Shown here in pieces: positions 27,291 to 36,010 of a DNA stretch of 64,000 nt (position 1 is the stretch's first letter; each line of letters starts with the position of its first letter). A program made the position numbers and the translations under genes. The notes beneath the pieces are model-generated. The model saw only the letters and a program-made list of their open reading frames with translations. It was not told where the DNA came from and did not search any database. The stretch spans positions 1,426,001-1,490,000 of the forward strand of contig NZ_QXMH01000001.1 of assembly GCF_003568665.1 (NCBI RefSeq). The letters run 5' to 3'. This stretch comes from Chitinophaga alhagiae (GTDB taxonomy: Bacteria; Bacteroidota; Bacteroidia; Chitinophagales; Chitinophagaceae).

Positions 27291-28181
27291 TTATTTTCTA
27301 CCTGCATTACGGGTATCTATACCCCAAAGCAGCTTGTTGCGCAGGGTATGCAGGAAGTTGCCCTCATTGAGCCTCAGGAGGTTAATGCCAAAATCTTCCT
27401 TTTTTACGGCCAGCTGCACCCGGTTATCGATCACTTCCATACGCGAATCCAGCGTACAGATGAACTGGTCGCTGCGGCCTTCCACCTCAAAGGAAATGAC
27501 ATGATCATCCGGCACCACAATGGGCCTTACGTTCAGGTTATGGGGGGCTACGGGGGTGATCACAAAGCTGCCGGCCTCCGGGAACACAATAGGCCCGCCG
27601 CAACTCAGGGAGTAACCGGTGGAGCCGGTGGGGGTGGCCACAATCAGCCCGTCTGCCCAATAGGTGTTGAGGAACTCCCCGTTCAGGTAGGTATGGATCT
27701 TTACCATGGCCGAGGTGTCTTTTTTATGGATGGTAAACTCATTGAGGGCATAGGGCACTTCGCCAAACAGGGGGGAGCTGGCATCCAGGTGAATGAGGGT
27801 ACGGCGGTCTGCCACATAGCTGCGGCTTACCAGGGAGCCCACAACTTCGTGGATCTCTTCGCGCCCTATGCTGGCCAGAAAGCCCAGCCGGCCAAAGTTG
27901 ACGCCCATTACGGGAATGTTCTTGTCCCGTATAAAACTCACCGTGTCCAGCAGGGTGCCGTCTCCTCCGAGGCTGATCAGGAACTCTATGCGCCCGTCCA
28001 GGTCCGCCGCTTTGGAGAAAGTATCCGCATCTGCGGGAAACTGCACGTGGGGCCGCAATTCCTTGAAAAAAGGCTCGTACACTACGGGGGTGATCTCCTG
28101 GCGGTTCAGCTCATCCAGCAACAATCGTATATCTTCCAGGTCTTCCTTGACAAAACCGCGACTATAAAGGGCAACGTGCAT
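27291..28181 (-). CDS. nadK: NAD kinase
   Basis: 296 residues. The diagnostic GGDGT lies at 72-76, followed by GVNFGRLGFLAS and TPTGSTGYSLSCGGP, which bind NAD. The enzyme makes NADP from NAD and ATP or polyphosphate. Its ATG follows the upstream barrel protein's TAA stop codon without spacing (TAAATG), so the two are cotranscribed and probably translationally coupled. porG follows after about 217 bp in which I see nothing definite. Confidence 0.97.
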   Translation of the reverse strand: MHVALYSRGFVKEDLEDIRLLLDELNRQEITPVVYEPFFKELRPHVQFPADADTFSKAADLDGRIEFLISLGGDGTLLDTVSFIRDKNIPVMGVNFGRLGFLASIGREEIHEVVGSLVSRSYVADRRTLIHLDASSPLFGEVPYALNEFTIHKKDTSAMVKIHTYLNGEFLNTYWADGLIVATPTGSTGYSLSCGGPIVFPEAGSFVITPVAPHNLNVRPIVVPDDHVISFEVEGRSDQFICTLDSRMEVIDNRVQLAVKKEDFGINLLRLNEGNFLHTLRNKLLWGIDTRNAGRK

Positions 28182-29690
28182 TTACATATCCAGTTTAGCG
28201 TGTAAAAATAGGCCTTTTTCTCCCAATTGGTTGATGCTATATTCAACGCGGATGCAGGCGTCGTAGAACGAAACCACGTCCAGCCCCACTCCGGCCGTGT
28301 AAAGCATGCGGTTGTTGAGCTTGCCGTTCAGCACCAGGCCCTGGCGGGCATAACCATATCCCATATCCCCATAGGCTTTTGCCAATACGCGGATGGGCAG
28401 GTTGCTGAATTTTTTGGGTACTATGGGCAGGTGTACCTTGAAGTTCAGCAGCTCACGGCGCAGGGTGGATTTGAAAATGAAATAGCTGGTGGCGTCTATC
28501 ACATAATATTCCAGGCCCCGCAGGTAATCGTCCGTATACCCCATGGCGCGCATGCCTATGTAGGGCTGCTTATCGGAGAGCTTGGCCTGCCCCATCAGGC
28601 TCAGGGCGCCGTAGGTTTTGCGCGCCAGCTCCCAGTATTTGGCGCCTTTCACCCTGAATTTGAAGTATTCCAGCCCGTTCAGCTGCCCGAAACCGGCGCG
28701 TGCCACCTCCGCATAAAAGCTCTGGCCTACCAGGGGGTATTGCCAGCTGTCTGCCTGGATGTAGTGCAGTTTGTAGGCCAGCTCCAGGTAGCCCATACTG
28801 GTACGGCCGTTGCCCAGGTAATCAGGGTTTTTGATGGCCACAGAATCGTCTACCGCCTCAAAGTAATAATTAAGCCCTACCTGGTGGCGGGTAGAGATGG
28901 CCTTGCGGTAGGTGTAGTTGACGCCCAGCGCAAACTGGCGGCGCAAGAAATCGTCTTGCCGGAAAAACTGCTGTTTATTGAGATCGGAAATGTAATTGAT
29001 CTCCCTGTTGCGGCTGTAGGACACCACAAAACCCAGCCCCTGCCGGAGCTGGCGGTCTATATAGGGCAGGTTGTAGCCCAGCAGGAACTTCTGGGTGTAA
29101 CCTACCGTTACGTCCGCATACACATCGTCCGCACGGCCGGTGAGGTTATCCTGGAATGCCTTTATGCCAACGTTCACACGGTTGAGGCTGCGTTTCTGCT
29201 CTACCCACCACTGGTTAAAATTGCGGTCTGCCAGCTTGAAAATAGGAAAAGCGAAGAGGTACCATCTTTCCCATACTTCGAATACAAAGTCCGCCTGGTT
29301 GCCATCCCAGTTTTTTACGTTGGCGGTGGTATTCAGGAAAAGGGAGGTATTCAGAAGCTGTTTACGGTTGGCTTCCAGGGTTTCCGCCAGGGTACGGAGG
29401 TACACGGTATCGCCGCGCTTTACATGCAACTCTCTGATAATAATGGAAGTACGCGTTTTTTTATTGCCAGATACCAGTATATTCCGCACAATCACATACC
29501 CGGAATCCTGCACCACGGCCAGCGGGCGGGGGGTGGTGGCGGTATCCGGCGGGGCGGCGGCGCTATCCTGCACCTGCGCGGCCACGGGGAGCGCCACGGC
29601 AAGCGCGGCCAGCAACACGGAGCAGGCAAGGCCGTAAAACAGCCTCCGGGCACTATCTTTTCGTATTTTTAAATGATTGGCCGCATTCAT
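28182..29690 (-). CDS. BamA/TamA-like POTRA-barrel outer membrane protein
   Basis: 502 residues. The N-terminal signal peptide ends near residue 38 (PVAAQ). Then comes a Pro/Thr-rich linker, a single POTRA-like domain (YVIVRNILVSGNKKTRTSII, then residues to about 150) and an Omp85-like barrel rich in alternating Tyr/Phe strands to the C-terminus. With just one POTRA and no TPR partner it resembles the short Omp85 proteins of Bacteroidota, whose role is unknown. It is immediately upstream of nadK and cotranscribed with it. Its best-supported role is outer-membrane protein or lipid handling. Confidence 0.8.
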   Translation of the reverse strand: MNAANHLKIRKDSARRLFYGLACSVLLAALAVALPVAAQVQDSAAAPPDTATTPRPLAVVQDSGYVIVRNILVSGNKKTRTSIIIRELHVKRGDTVYLRTLAETLEANRKQLLNTSLFLNTTANVKNWDGNQADFVFEVWERWYLFAFPIFKLADRNFNQWWVEQKRSLNRVNVGIKAFQDNLTGRADDVYADVTVGYTQKFLLGYNLPYIDRQLRQGLGFVVSYSRNREINYISDLNKQQFFRQDDFLRRQFALGVNYTYRKAISTRHQVGLNYYFEAVDDSVAIKNPDYLGNGRTSMGYLELAYKLHYIQADSWQYPLVGQSFYAEVARAGFGQLNGLEYFKFRVKGAKYWELARKTYGALSLMGQAKLSDKQPYIGMRAMGYTDDYLRGLEYYVIDATSYFIFKSTLRRELLNFKVHLPIVPKKFSNLPIRVLAKAYGDMGYGYARQGLVLNGKLNNRMLYTAGVGLDVVSFYDACIRVEYSINQLGEKGLFLHAKLDM

Positions 29691-29800
29691 ATCCGCGTTA
29701 TGTAAAAAAGATGATGAATGCCTGGCATTTCCCTTTTTGTAATTGAAACAGTTGCATGCAGGATTGTAGGTTCTGCTTAAAAATAAGGCTTTTAGAACAA

Positions 29801-30463
29801 CTACATACTGATGTAGTTCATCAGCAGGTCATAGTTCTTCTTCAGCAGGTCCTCTTCCAGCTCTTCGCTGAACATGTACTTGATGGTGTAGTTAAAGCGC
29901 TCAAAGGTGGCTACAAGGCCCTGCAATTCCTGCCGGTTGGTTTTGAGCAGCACTTCGAGGCGGGCGGTATTGGGGTTGGTAATAGTATTGACACTGAGAA
30001 TGGTCACTTCGTTACTTTCGGCGATGCGGGCTATTTCGCTGAGGCTATAGTCTCTCGGTTCCACTTCCAGCACCAGCAGGCCACCGGGTTCCTTCACACC
30101 GTTATATTGCGCCAGTATGGCCAGCAGGTTGTCTTTCGTGATCATGCCCAGGTAGTCGTTCTCCCGGTTCACCACCGGCAGGGCAGACAATTTCTGGTCA
30201 TAAAACAGTTTGAGGGCTTCATAAAAGTGGGCCCCTTCCGTAACGGCGGGCTTGAAGGTGTTGCCGTTCAGTGTTCCCAGCAGCATGTCAGGGTCTTCCC
30301 AATCCATCACACGGTCTTCCTCCACCAGCCCCAGGTACTTGTTATCTACTACCATAGGCAATTGCGTCAGATGAAATTCATTCATCAATCGTAATGCTTT
30401 TGCGCCGGTATCCATGGGATGCAAAACCGGCACTACGGTAGAAATAAGTTCCTGTGCCAACAT
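29801..30463 (-). CDS. CBS-domain pair protein with ACT-like tail
   Basis: 220 residues. Two CBS motifs occupy about 1-125: MDTGAKALRLMNEFHLTQLP, then FYEALKLFYDQKLSALPVVN and YLGMITKDNLLAILA. The C-terminal 80 residues (LLVLEVEPRDYSLSEIARIA, then the strand YTIKYMF) look like an ACT domain, so it could sense adenine nucleotides and an amino acid. No enzymatic domain is attached. It precedes the Omp85-like/nadK group on the same strand, a placement often kept in Bacteroidota. Target unknown. Confidence 0.85.
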   Translation of the reverse strand: MLAQELISTVVPVLHPMDTGAKALRLMNEFHLTQLPMVVDNKYLGLVEEDRVMDWEDPDMLLGTLNGNTFKPAVTEGAHFYEALKLFYDQKLSALPVVNRENDYLGMITKDNLLAILAQYNGVKEPGGLLVLEVEPRDYSLSEIARIAESNEVTILSVNTITNPNTARLEVLLKTNRQELQGLVATFERFNYTIKYMFSEELEEDLLKKNYDLLMNYISM

Positions 30464-30574
30464 AATAGATCGTGTTTCTGCTACAATAATAACAAAGAAT
30501 ATTCCAATACCGTGAAACTACCCTGTAAAAATTACAGAATCGCGGAGCAGTGGCAATGCAGTATGGATGAGCGG

Positions 30575-31360
30575 TTAAACGGCCTTCGGCTTGATGGCGC
30601 CGCTGTTGAGCCTTTTCAGGTAATCGTGCATGATCACGTTAAATTCGTCCGGCACTTCCATCATGGGGGCGTGGCCGCATTTGTCAATAAAGTGCAGTTC
30701 CGAGTTAGGGATCAGTTTATGGAACTCTTCACCCACCATGGGCGGCGTAACCGTATCGTTATTGCCCCAGATGAGCAGGGTGGGTGCTTGTATGGTTTTC
30801 AGCTCGTCTCCGAGGTTGTGGCGGATGGCGGATTTGGCCAGGGTGATGATCTTGATCACTTTCAGGCGGTTGCTGGTGATCTCGAACACCTCGTCTACCA
30901 GTTCTTTGGTGGCCATGGCGGGATCATAGAAAGTGAGCTCGGTCTTTTTGCGGATATACTCGTAATCTCCCCGTTTGGGATAGGTTTCTCCCATGCCGTT
31001 CTCGAAAAGGCCGGAACTGCCGGTGAGTATCAGGGATTTTACATCTTCCGGATGTTTGAGAATGTACACCAGTGCCACATGACCGCCGAGGGAGTTGCCC
31101 ATGAGGTGAAAATTGGTATAGCCGCGGGTTTCAATAAATTTATGCACGTATTTGGCAAGGCCGCCTACGGAGGTTTCCAGGATATTCAGGTCAAACAGGG
31201 GCAACATAGGGATCACTACCTTATTGTATTGTTTGAAGTACTCCAGGAGGCCGCTGAAATTACTGAGGGCACCGAAAAGTCCGTGCAGCAGGATCACCGG
31301 TTCTCCTTCTCCTTCTTCTACAAATTTGAACTTGCCCTGTGTTTTGATTTCGTAATTCAT
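30575..31360 (-). CDS. Alpha/beta hydrolase
   Basis: 261 residues. The fold is complete: oxyanion segment LLHGLFGALSNF, nucleophile Ser90 in GNSLGGH, acid Asp202 in WGNNDTVTPP and base His230 in CGHAPMM. No signal peptide, so cytoplasmic. The sequence resembles esterase or C-C hydrolase-type members, without decisive substrate features. It sits alone between the CBS gene and CvpA on the same strand. Confidence 0.85.
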   Translation of the reverse strand: MNYEIKTQGKFKFVEEGEGEPVILLHGLFGALSNFSGLLEYFKQYNKVVIPMLPLFDLNILETSVGGLAKYVHKFIETRGYTNFHLMGNSLGGHVALVYILKHPEDVKSLILTGSSGLFENGMGETYPKRGDYEYIRKKTELTFYDPAMATKELVDEVFEITSNRLKVIKIITLAKSAIRHNLGDELKTIQAPTLLIWGNNDTVTPPMVGEEFHKLIPNSELHFIDKCGHAPMMEVPDEFNVIMHDYLKRLNSGAIKPKAV

Positions 31361-31431
31361 TACCTATGCTTGAAGTCAATTTTGCGCTAAAATAATTCTT
31401 TTTCTTAATTCAAATAATTTCTAAGACGGCC

Positions 31432-31971
31432 CTACTGTACAGGCATTTCACGGGCCGCTCTTTCGAAGAATGCTTCTAGTTCAGCAAAAACATCCCTGAA
31501 AACCGGTAAAATACGGCCCATTTGCTCCATTACTTTAGGCCCGAGGTGTTCAATGTAGGGGTAGGTAACAGACTGGAGCTTCACTTCGGGGCTGAGCCAG
31601 TAGAGCTGGTTGGCCAGCCACAGCAGTACGCTGTAGCCCACCAGGAACACGGCGGCATACAGCAATATGCCGCCCAGGCGGTTTACCCAGCCCAGCATGG
31701 ACCATTGCACCACTTTTTCCAGTGCGGCGGCGCCGAGGCGCACCAGTATCACTACCGCCAGAAAAATTACGATAAAACAGATCACAGGCCACCAGCGGCC
31801 CTGCATGCCGGACTGGGCCAGGTATGCGGCCAGCACGGCAGATAACTTTAACGCGGCGGCCAGGCCCAATACAAAGGCCACCAGGGAGAATACGGCCACA
31901 ATGAGGCCGCGTGTGAAGCCCCGGTACACGGCAAAGGCCATGATAACGGCAAAAATAACGTCTATGGCCAA
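31432..31971 (-). CDS. CvpA family inner-membrane protein
   Basis: 179 residues with four predicted membrane helices (about 2-18, 25-48, 63-83, 100-125). The start (DVIFAVIMAFAVYRGFTRGL) and the LGAAALEKVVQWSMLGWVNRL loop are CvpA hallmarks. In enterobacteria CvpA is linked to colicin V production and purine-gene neighbourhoods; its basic role is unclear. It lies 12 bp after the YqeY-family gene, which follows gldC: a compact three-gene run on the minus strand. Confidence 0.88.
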   Translation of the reverse strand: MAIDVIFAVIMAFAVYRGFTRGLIVAVFSLVAFVLGLAAALKLSAVLAAYLAQSGMQGRWWPVICFIVIFLAVVILVRLGAAALEKVVQWSMLGWVNRLGGILLYAAVFLVGYSVLLWLANQLYWLSPEVKLQSVTYPYIEHLGPKVMEQMGRILPVFRDVFAELEAFFERAAREMPVQ

Positions 31972-31983
31972 GGCCGCGGGAGG

Positions 31984-32436
31984 TTATTTGGTCAATAATT
32001 CTTTTACCAGCGCGGCAATCATTTTACCGTCCGCCTTGCCGGCCAGTTGTTTGGTAGCAGCGCCCATTACCTTGCCCATATCCGCGGGAGAGGTGGCGCC
32101 AACGGCGGCTACAATGGCGGTCAGCTCGCTGCGCAGGGTAGCCTCGTCCATCTGCCGGGGCAGGTAACGCTCAATCACCACCAGTTCTTCTTCTTCCTTC
32201 TGCGCCAGGTCAGGCCGGTTTTGCTGCCGGAAAATTTCCAGGGAATCTTTCCGCTGTTTGGCCAGCTTTTGCAGCAGTTTCAGCTCTTCTGCCTCAGAAA
32301 GTTCACCAGTGCTGCCTTCTGCGGTTTTGGCCAGCAACACGGCGGCCTTGATGGCGCGAAGAGCGCGCAGTTCAGCTTCCGCCTTGGCCAGCATGGCGGT
32401 TTTGATAGCGCCGTTGATGTTTTGTTCTAATGACAT
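31984..32436 (-). CDS. GatB/YqeY domain-containing protein
   Basis: 150 residues. The small all-helical YqeY family: LEQNINGAIKTAMLAK, the KQRKDSLEIFRQQNRPDLAQ stretch, and ERYLPRQMDEATLRSELTAI. It resembles the tRNA-binding tail of GatB and may act in translation quality control, but its function is unproven. It begins one base after the gldC stop codon and runs into CvpA, so all three are probably cotranscribed. Confidence 0.93.
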   Translation of the reverse strand: MSLEQNINGAIKTAMLAKAEAELRALRAIKAAVLLAKTAEGSTGELSEAEELKLLQKLAKQRKDSLEIFRQQNRPDLAQKEEEELVVIERYLPRQMDEATLRSELTAIVAAVGATSPADMGKVMGAATKQLAGKADGKMIAALVKELLTK

Positions 32437-32437
32437 A

Positions 32438-32785
32438 TTACGGGTTCTCCTTTTTCAGTTTTTCTTCAAATTTTTTGTAAAAGTCAGCGGCAAATTTACG
32501 CAGGTCGTCCGCCTGGTCTCCCCAAGGCGTAGCGCGCTGGTAAGTGTCCGCCATGGTCATCATGGTCTGGTAAAAGAAATCTGCCATCTCATCTACCATC
32601 ATTTCTTTTGTCCACAGGTCTATGCGCAGGGCGGTTTTGTCTGCCCCGTCCCAGAAAGCCACCATCATGGCCTTGGCTTTGTTCATCCTGTCTGCGGTGC
32701 TGTCTGTGGCCGTCCATTCAATAGATTCGGGCACCCGCTGCTCGTCCAGCTCCACCTGTATCTGTATGGTAGATTTCTTTGTCAT
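32438..32785 (-). CDS. gldC: Gliding motility protein GldC
   Basis: 115 residues from ATG 32785; the longer open frame upstream is non-family sequence. The start MTKKSTIQIQVELDEQRVPE and the DSTADRMNKAKAMMVAFWDG segment are typical of GldC. In Flavobacterium it is needed for gliding and is a soluble accessory of the Gld machinery, not a core T9SS channel. Its partner genes (gldB) are not visible here. A TATTTTTG box is 29 bp upstream. Confidence 0.93.
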   Translation of the reverse strand: MTKKSTIQIQVELDEQRVPESIEWTATDSTADRMNKAKAMMVAFWDGADKTALRIDLWTKEMMVDEMADFFYQTMMTMADTYQRATPWGDQADDLRKFAADFYKKFEEKLKKENP

Positions 32786-32813
32786 ACGTTGCTTATAAAA
32801 TGATTTGAAAGGG

Positions 32814-32821
32814 CAAAAATA
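32814..32821 (-). promoter_or_regulatory. -7 box (TATTTTTG) of gldC
   Basis: On the minus strand TATTTTTG fits TAnnTTTG exactly and lies about 29 bp from ATG 32785, overlapping the spacer after the glycosyltransferase stop at 32841. A TTG at 24 bp upstream is a weak -33 candidate. Confidence 0.5.
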
Positions 32822-32840
32822 AGATTTTGTGCGGGCATGT

Positions 32841-33911
32841 TCAGCCAATAATGGTATTCCCCAGCGTACGGGCCGCCTGCTCCCAGTCAGGCACCCTTGT
32901 AATATGCGCCAGCAGGCGCCCCCGGAGCAGCTCATCTTTATAAAGGGCCCCCATTTTTTCCGAGAGGTCGGAAATATCATTGGGCAGGGCGTTGAGGGCG
33001 GCATCTCCCCCGGCTTCCGGCGCCGCGCCGGCATAGAGGGTTACCACAGGCACATCACAACGCAGCGCGGCGTATACCGGTACCGCCAGCCCGTCTGCCC
33101 CGGCCGTGTGCACCAGGGCGTAGGCAGCCGCCACCAGCCTGGCCAGCGTTTCATCATCCGCGTTCTTCAGCCATATCACATCGTCTTTGAACTTGTAGGT
33201 TTTCAGGGCCTCCGCAATATCTTCTCCCGGGCCGGTAAGCTGCCCTGCCAGCACCAGCTTGATGCTGGAAAGCAGGCGTTTCTTCAGCATCGAAAATGCT
33301 TTCAGGAGGGGAATGATGTTGTTGGACGGGTCCAGGCTGCCCAGCGCAATAAAATATTCCATGCCGCTGGTGAACTCCCGCTTGATATCTTCCCGCTCTT
33401 CCCAGTTCACGGCCCTGAACACATCTGCGGTGCCTGGCTGTAGTTGCTGTACCCGGGCCCCCAGCCCGCCAAACCGTTTGTTCAGCTGCTCCTGCATGAA
33501 GGCGGAGAAAAGAGAAATGGAAGCATACTGGCGGATGTACCTGGAAGCGCTCACCGTGTCCAGCACGGCCACATTGCGGCCCAGCAGCAGGTGGGCCGGC
33601 ATGCCTTCCGGCACGGGCAGCACATCGTCCATCGATAATATCCGGTCTGCTTTCAGTTTCCTGAGCGCGCGGGGCCATTGCATGCGGCGCCAGATATATT
33701 GCCCCAATTTTCCGCCGGCCAGGGGCTTCAGTTCCACCAGCCTGGCATTGGGAGGGAGCGGTTGCGCCGGGCGCAACGGGCGGTTGTTGATCAACAGGAA
33801 CTCCACGTCCGGATGCAGGCGGCAGAGGTTGTAAAATATTTCGGTGAGCACATTCCCGGTGTCTGGCAGGGTATCCTGCAGCATGGGAACAGCGTTGACG
33901 GCAATACGCAT
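32841..33911 (-). CDS. GT4-like glycosyltransferase
   Basis: 356 residues. It has a two-domain GT-B layout: the N-terminal half includes AVPMLQDTLPDTGNVLTEIF and a LLINNRPLRP strand. The C-terminal half carries the family-1/4 signature around FIALGSLDPSNNIIPLLKAF and ALVHTAGADGLAVPVYAALR (in place of the usual EPFGL). No signal peptide. It probably adds a sugar to an envelope polysaccharide or lipid, but donor and acceptor are unknown. It stands alone, upstream of gldC on the same strand. Confidence 0.8.
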   Translation of the reverse strand: MRIAVNAVPMLQDTLPDTGNVLTEIFYNLCRLHPDVEFLLINNRPLRPAQPLPPNARLVELKPLAGGKLGQYIWRRMQWPRALRKLKADRILSMDDVLPVPEGMPAHLLLGRNVAVLDTVSASRYIRQYASISLFSAFMQEQLNKRFGGLGARVQQLQPGTADVFRAVNWEEREDIKREFTSGMEYFIALGSLDPSNNIIPLLKAFSMLKKRLLSSIKLVLAGQLTGPGEDIAEALKTYKFKDDVIWLKNADDETLARLVAAAYALVHTAGADGLAVPVYAALRCDVPVVTLYAGAAPEAGGDAALNALPNDISDLSEKMGALYKDELLRGRLLAHITRVPDWEQAARTLGNTIIG

Positions 33912-34091
33912 GTTAATTTCCAGTTCGAAAGATCACAAACCTAGGGAAAAATAAAGAAAAGAAGCGCGTGGCCGCCATGCGGGATGGTGTTCTCCGGAAA
34001 CAGCGGCTTACCTCCCTGATGTGCGGAAAACCGCGGCAGGCATGCCGTTGCGTTATGCTTTTGCAGGGAAGGCGCCCGGCGTCACCACCGG

Positions 34092-34529
34092 TCAGGGTGT
34101 TTTATTCAACACGCCAAAACGGAACTGCTGGCTATTGGAAGGTTTGGTTTTGGAGGTAACGGTTACCAGTATGCTGGCCACTTTCAGGCTGGGCAGGTTG
34201 ATGAGCGTTACGTCTGTGCTGGGTGTAGAGCTGTCAAACGCAGGGTTCTGCGCAATAGGCAGGCCCGCGGGGTCTAGCGCGGTAACAGTGATGGTTACAC
34301 CGGAGGGCGGCGGCGGCGTGGAGGTGATATTCACCTTGATGCCCAGGGTACTGCCCTGTGCGGCATTTCTGTCTTCATTCAGGTAAATATTGGGAATGGC
34401 CACCACCAGGTCTGCCTCCTGCGCCGGCGGCGTTACGGGGTCCGGCACGTCTTTCTTCTTTTTTTTGCAACCTGCGGCCATCACGGTGAAGGCGCAGAAA
34501 AAGACCAGTAAAAGTTGCTTGTAGGGCAT
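34092..34529 (-). CDS. Small lipoprotein of unknown function
   Basis: 145 residues. Lipobox ends at Cys21 (MAAGC), followed by a Lys/Asp run and a Pro-rich linker; the remainder contains several Ser/Thr/Val strands that look like an Ig-like beta sandwich (GVTITVTALDP, SLKVASILVTVTSKTKPS). I do not recognise a named family. The lipobox predicts a periplasmic or surface lipoprotein. No obvious operon partner. Confidence 0.75.
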   Translation of the reverse strand: MPYKQLLLVFFCAFTVMAAGCKKKKKDVPDPVTPPAQEADLVVAIPNIYLNEDRNAAQGSTLGIKVNITSTPPPPSGVTITVTALDPAGLPIAQNPAFDSSTPSTDVTLINLPSLKVASILVTVTSKTKPSNSQQFRFGVLNKTP

Positions 34530-34590
34530 ACAGGATATGGTTTCTATACCATAAAGCTATAACAATTCATTGTTCTATTCAAATTATTTC

Positions 34591-35733
34591 TTATATGCGC
34601 CCCTTTACGTCCATCGCATCTCTCAGGCCATTGCCTAACAGGTTGAATGCCAGTACCAGCAGCATGATGGCAAAGCCGGGTGCCAGTGCCAGCAGGGGGT
34701 TGTGGGTGATGATGAAATTGTAGTTCTCCTTGATCATCAGCCCCCAGGAAGGTTGCGGCGGTTGCACGCCCACGCCCAGGAAGCTGAGGCCGGCTTCCAC
34801 CACAATGGCGGTGGCAAAGTTACCGGCTGCCACTACCATTACCGGGCCCAGGATGTTGGGGAGAATATGCCGGGTGATGGTACGGAAGTGGCCGTAGCCC
34901 AATGCCCTTGTGGCTTCAACAAACTGCAGCTCCCGCAGGCCCAGCACCTGCCCGCGGATAATACGGGCCACGCTCACCCACATGGTAAGGCCCACCGCCA
35001 CAAACACCTGCCAGAAGCCCTTTCCCAACGCCAGCGTAATGGCAAACACCAGCAGCAGCGTGGGCACGCTCCAGATCACGTTAATGAGCCACATCACCGC
35101 CTCGTCTGCCACGCCTCTGAAATATCCGGCCACGGCGCCGAGGAAAATACCGATGGTGAGTGAAATGAGCACCGCAATGCAGCCCACGCTGAGGCTCACA
35201 CGGGTGCCTACCAGCAGCCGGCTCAGAATATCGCGCCCAAACTTGTCCGTACCCAGCCAGTACCGGTGCGTTTGCAAGTGCCGCCGGCGGAGGGTTTCCT
35301 GCGCGGCCGGCAGGTCTGCCAGCAGGGTATCTTTCCCGTACAGCACCTGCCCCAGCGAATAGCTTTGGCCTTGCGCTGTAGCCTCATCAACATATTTTTG
35401 CACATGAACGGAGTCTCCCGCCAGCGCCCAGCTTTTCAGCGGCACCAGGGTAACCGGGCTTTCCTGCCCGTACACCAGGCGGTGAAACCAGCCGCGGCGG
35501 GGGGCGGGCTGCGGCTTCTGCAAGGCCAGCATGTCTATGCTGAAACCGGGTTTCTGGCCGCTGATCTCCAGCACCATGCCGTTGGCAAAAGGCGTATGGT
35601 CAGGCGCTATAAAATAGGCGAAAATGCCTGCCAGTATGGCAATGGCAATAACCACCAGGCCACCCATGGCGCCCTTGTTGCGCCGCAGGCGCTTCCATGC
35701 CTGTTGCTGAAATGATGATGCGGACATGCCCAT
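34591..35733 (-). CDS. DppC/OppC-type ABC transporter permease
   Basis: 380 residues. One N-terminal helix (KGAMGGLVVIAIAILAGIFA) is followed by a large insertion of about 110 residues not usual in DppC (about 300 residues), then HRYWLGTDKFGRDILSRLL and five helices. The EAA loop (EATRALGYGHFRTITRHILP) contacts the ATPase. It should move a peptide or a similar solute, but no DppB, ATPase or binding protein is next to it. The insertion faces the periplasm by prediction. Permeases with this insertion occur widely in Bacteroidota. Confidence 0.9.
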   Translation of the reverse strand: MGMSASSFQQQAWKRLRRNKGAMGGLVVIAIAILAGIFAYFIAPDHTPFANGMVLEISGQKPGFSIDMLALQKPQPAPRRGWFHRLVYGQESPVTLVPLKSWALAGDSVHVQKYVDEATAQGQSYSLGQVLYGKDTLLADLPAAQETLRRRHLQTHRYWLGTDKFGRDILSRLLVGTRVSLSVGCIAVLISLTIGIFLGAVAGYFRGVADEAVMWLINVIWSVPTLLLVFAITLALGKGFWQVFVAVGLTMWVSVARIIRGQVLGLRELQFVEATRALGYGHFRTITRHILPNILGPVMVVAAGNFATAIVVEAGLSFLGVGVQPPQPSWGLMIKENYNFIITHNPLLALAPGFAIMLLVLAFNLLGNGLRDAMDVKGRI

Positions 35734-35791
35734 GAAGGCTACAAGTTAAAGCAAACCCCCGAATTTCCAACGCGGGCGCTTTCACCTATCC

Positions 35792-36010
35792 GTTACCGTT
35801 AGTAACACGAATATCAACGCTGCTACTAAAATGCAGTATCTACATACGGTTTAAATGATGTAATTTATGGGCAGACACAGTAACTACCAAGAGCACGATT
35901 AAGGACTGATCGTAACCGTTTTTTTTAGCTTATGCCAGACATAGTAACCGTTTAATGCACGCTTGAAGACAGATTGTAACCATTTATATTAATCATTAAA
36001 CACACAGTTT
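35792..36010. repeat. Direct-repeat array with exact 32-bp period upstream of the terpene synthase
   Basis: GTAAC starts at 35880, 35912, 35944 and 35976, exactly 32 bp apart. The middle two read GTAACCGTTT and the last GTAACCATTT; a related GTTACCGTTA is at 35792. The first and third 32-bp units agree at 20 of 32 positions, extending to GCACG and GAC-GAT blocks. An AGAC-type motif also precedes most copies. The array occupies the spacer between the ABC permease and the terpene synthase start (36011), so it may be a set of phased protein-binding sites for that gene. Confidence 0.65.

Noticed and set aside
35880..36007. The 32-bp-period array as a CRISPR
   Set aside because: The shared part is only about 10 bases with no 20-30 bp spacers, and no cas genes are present.
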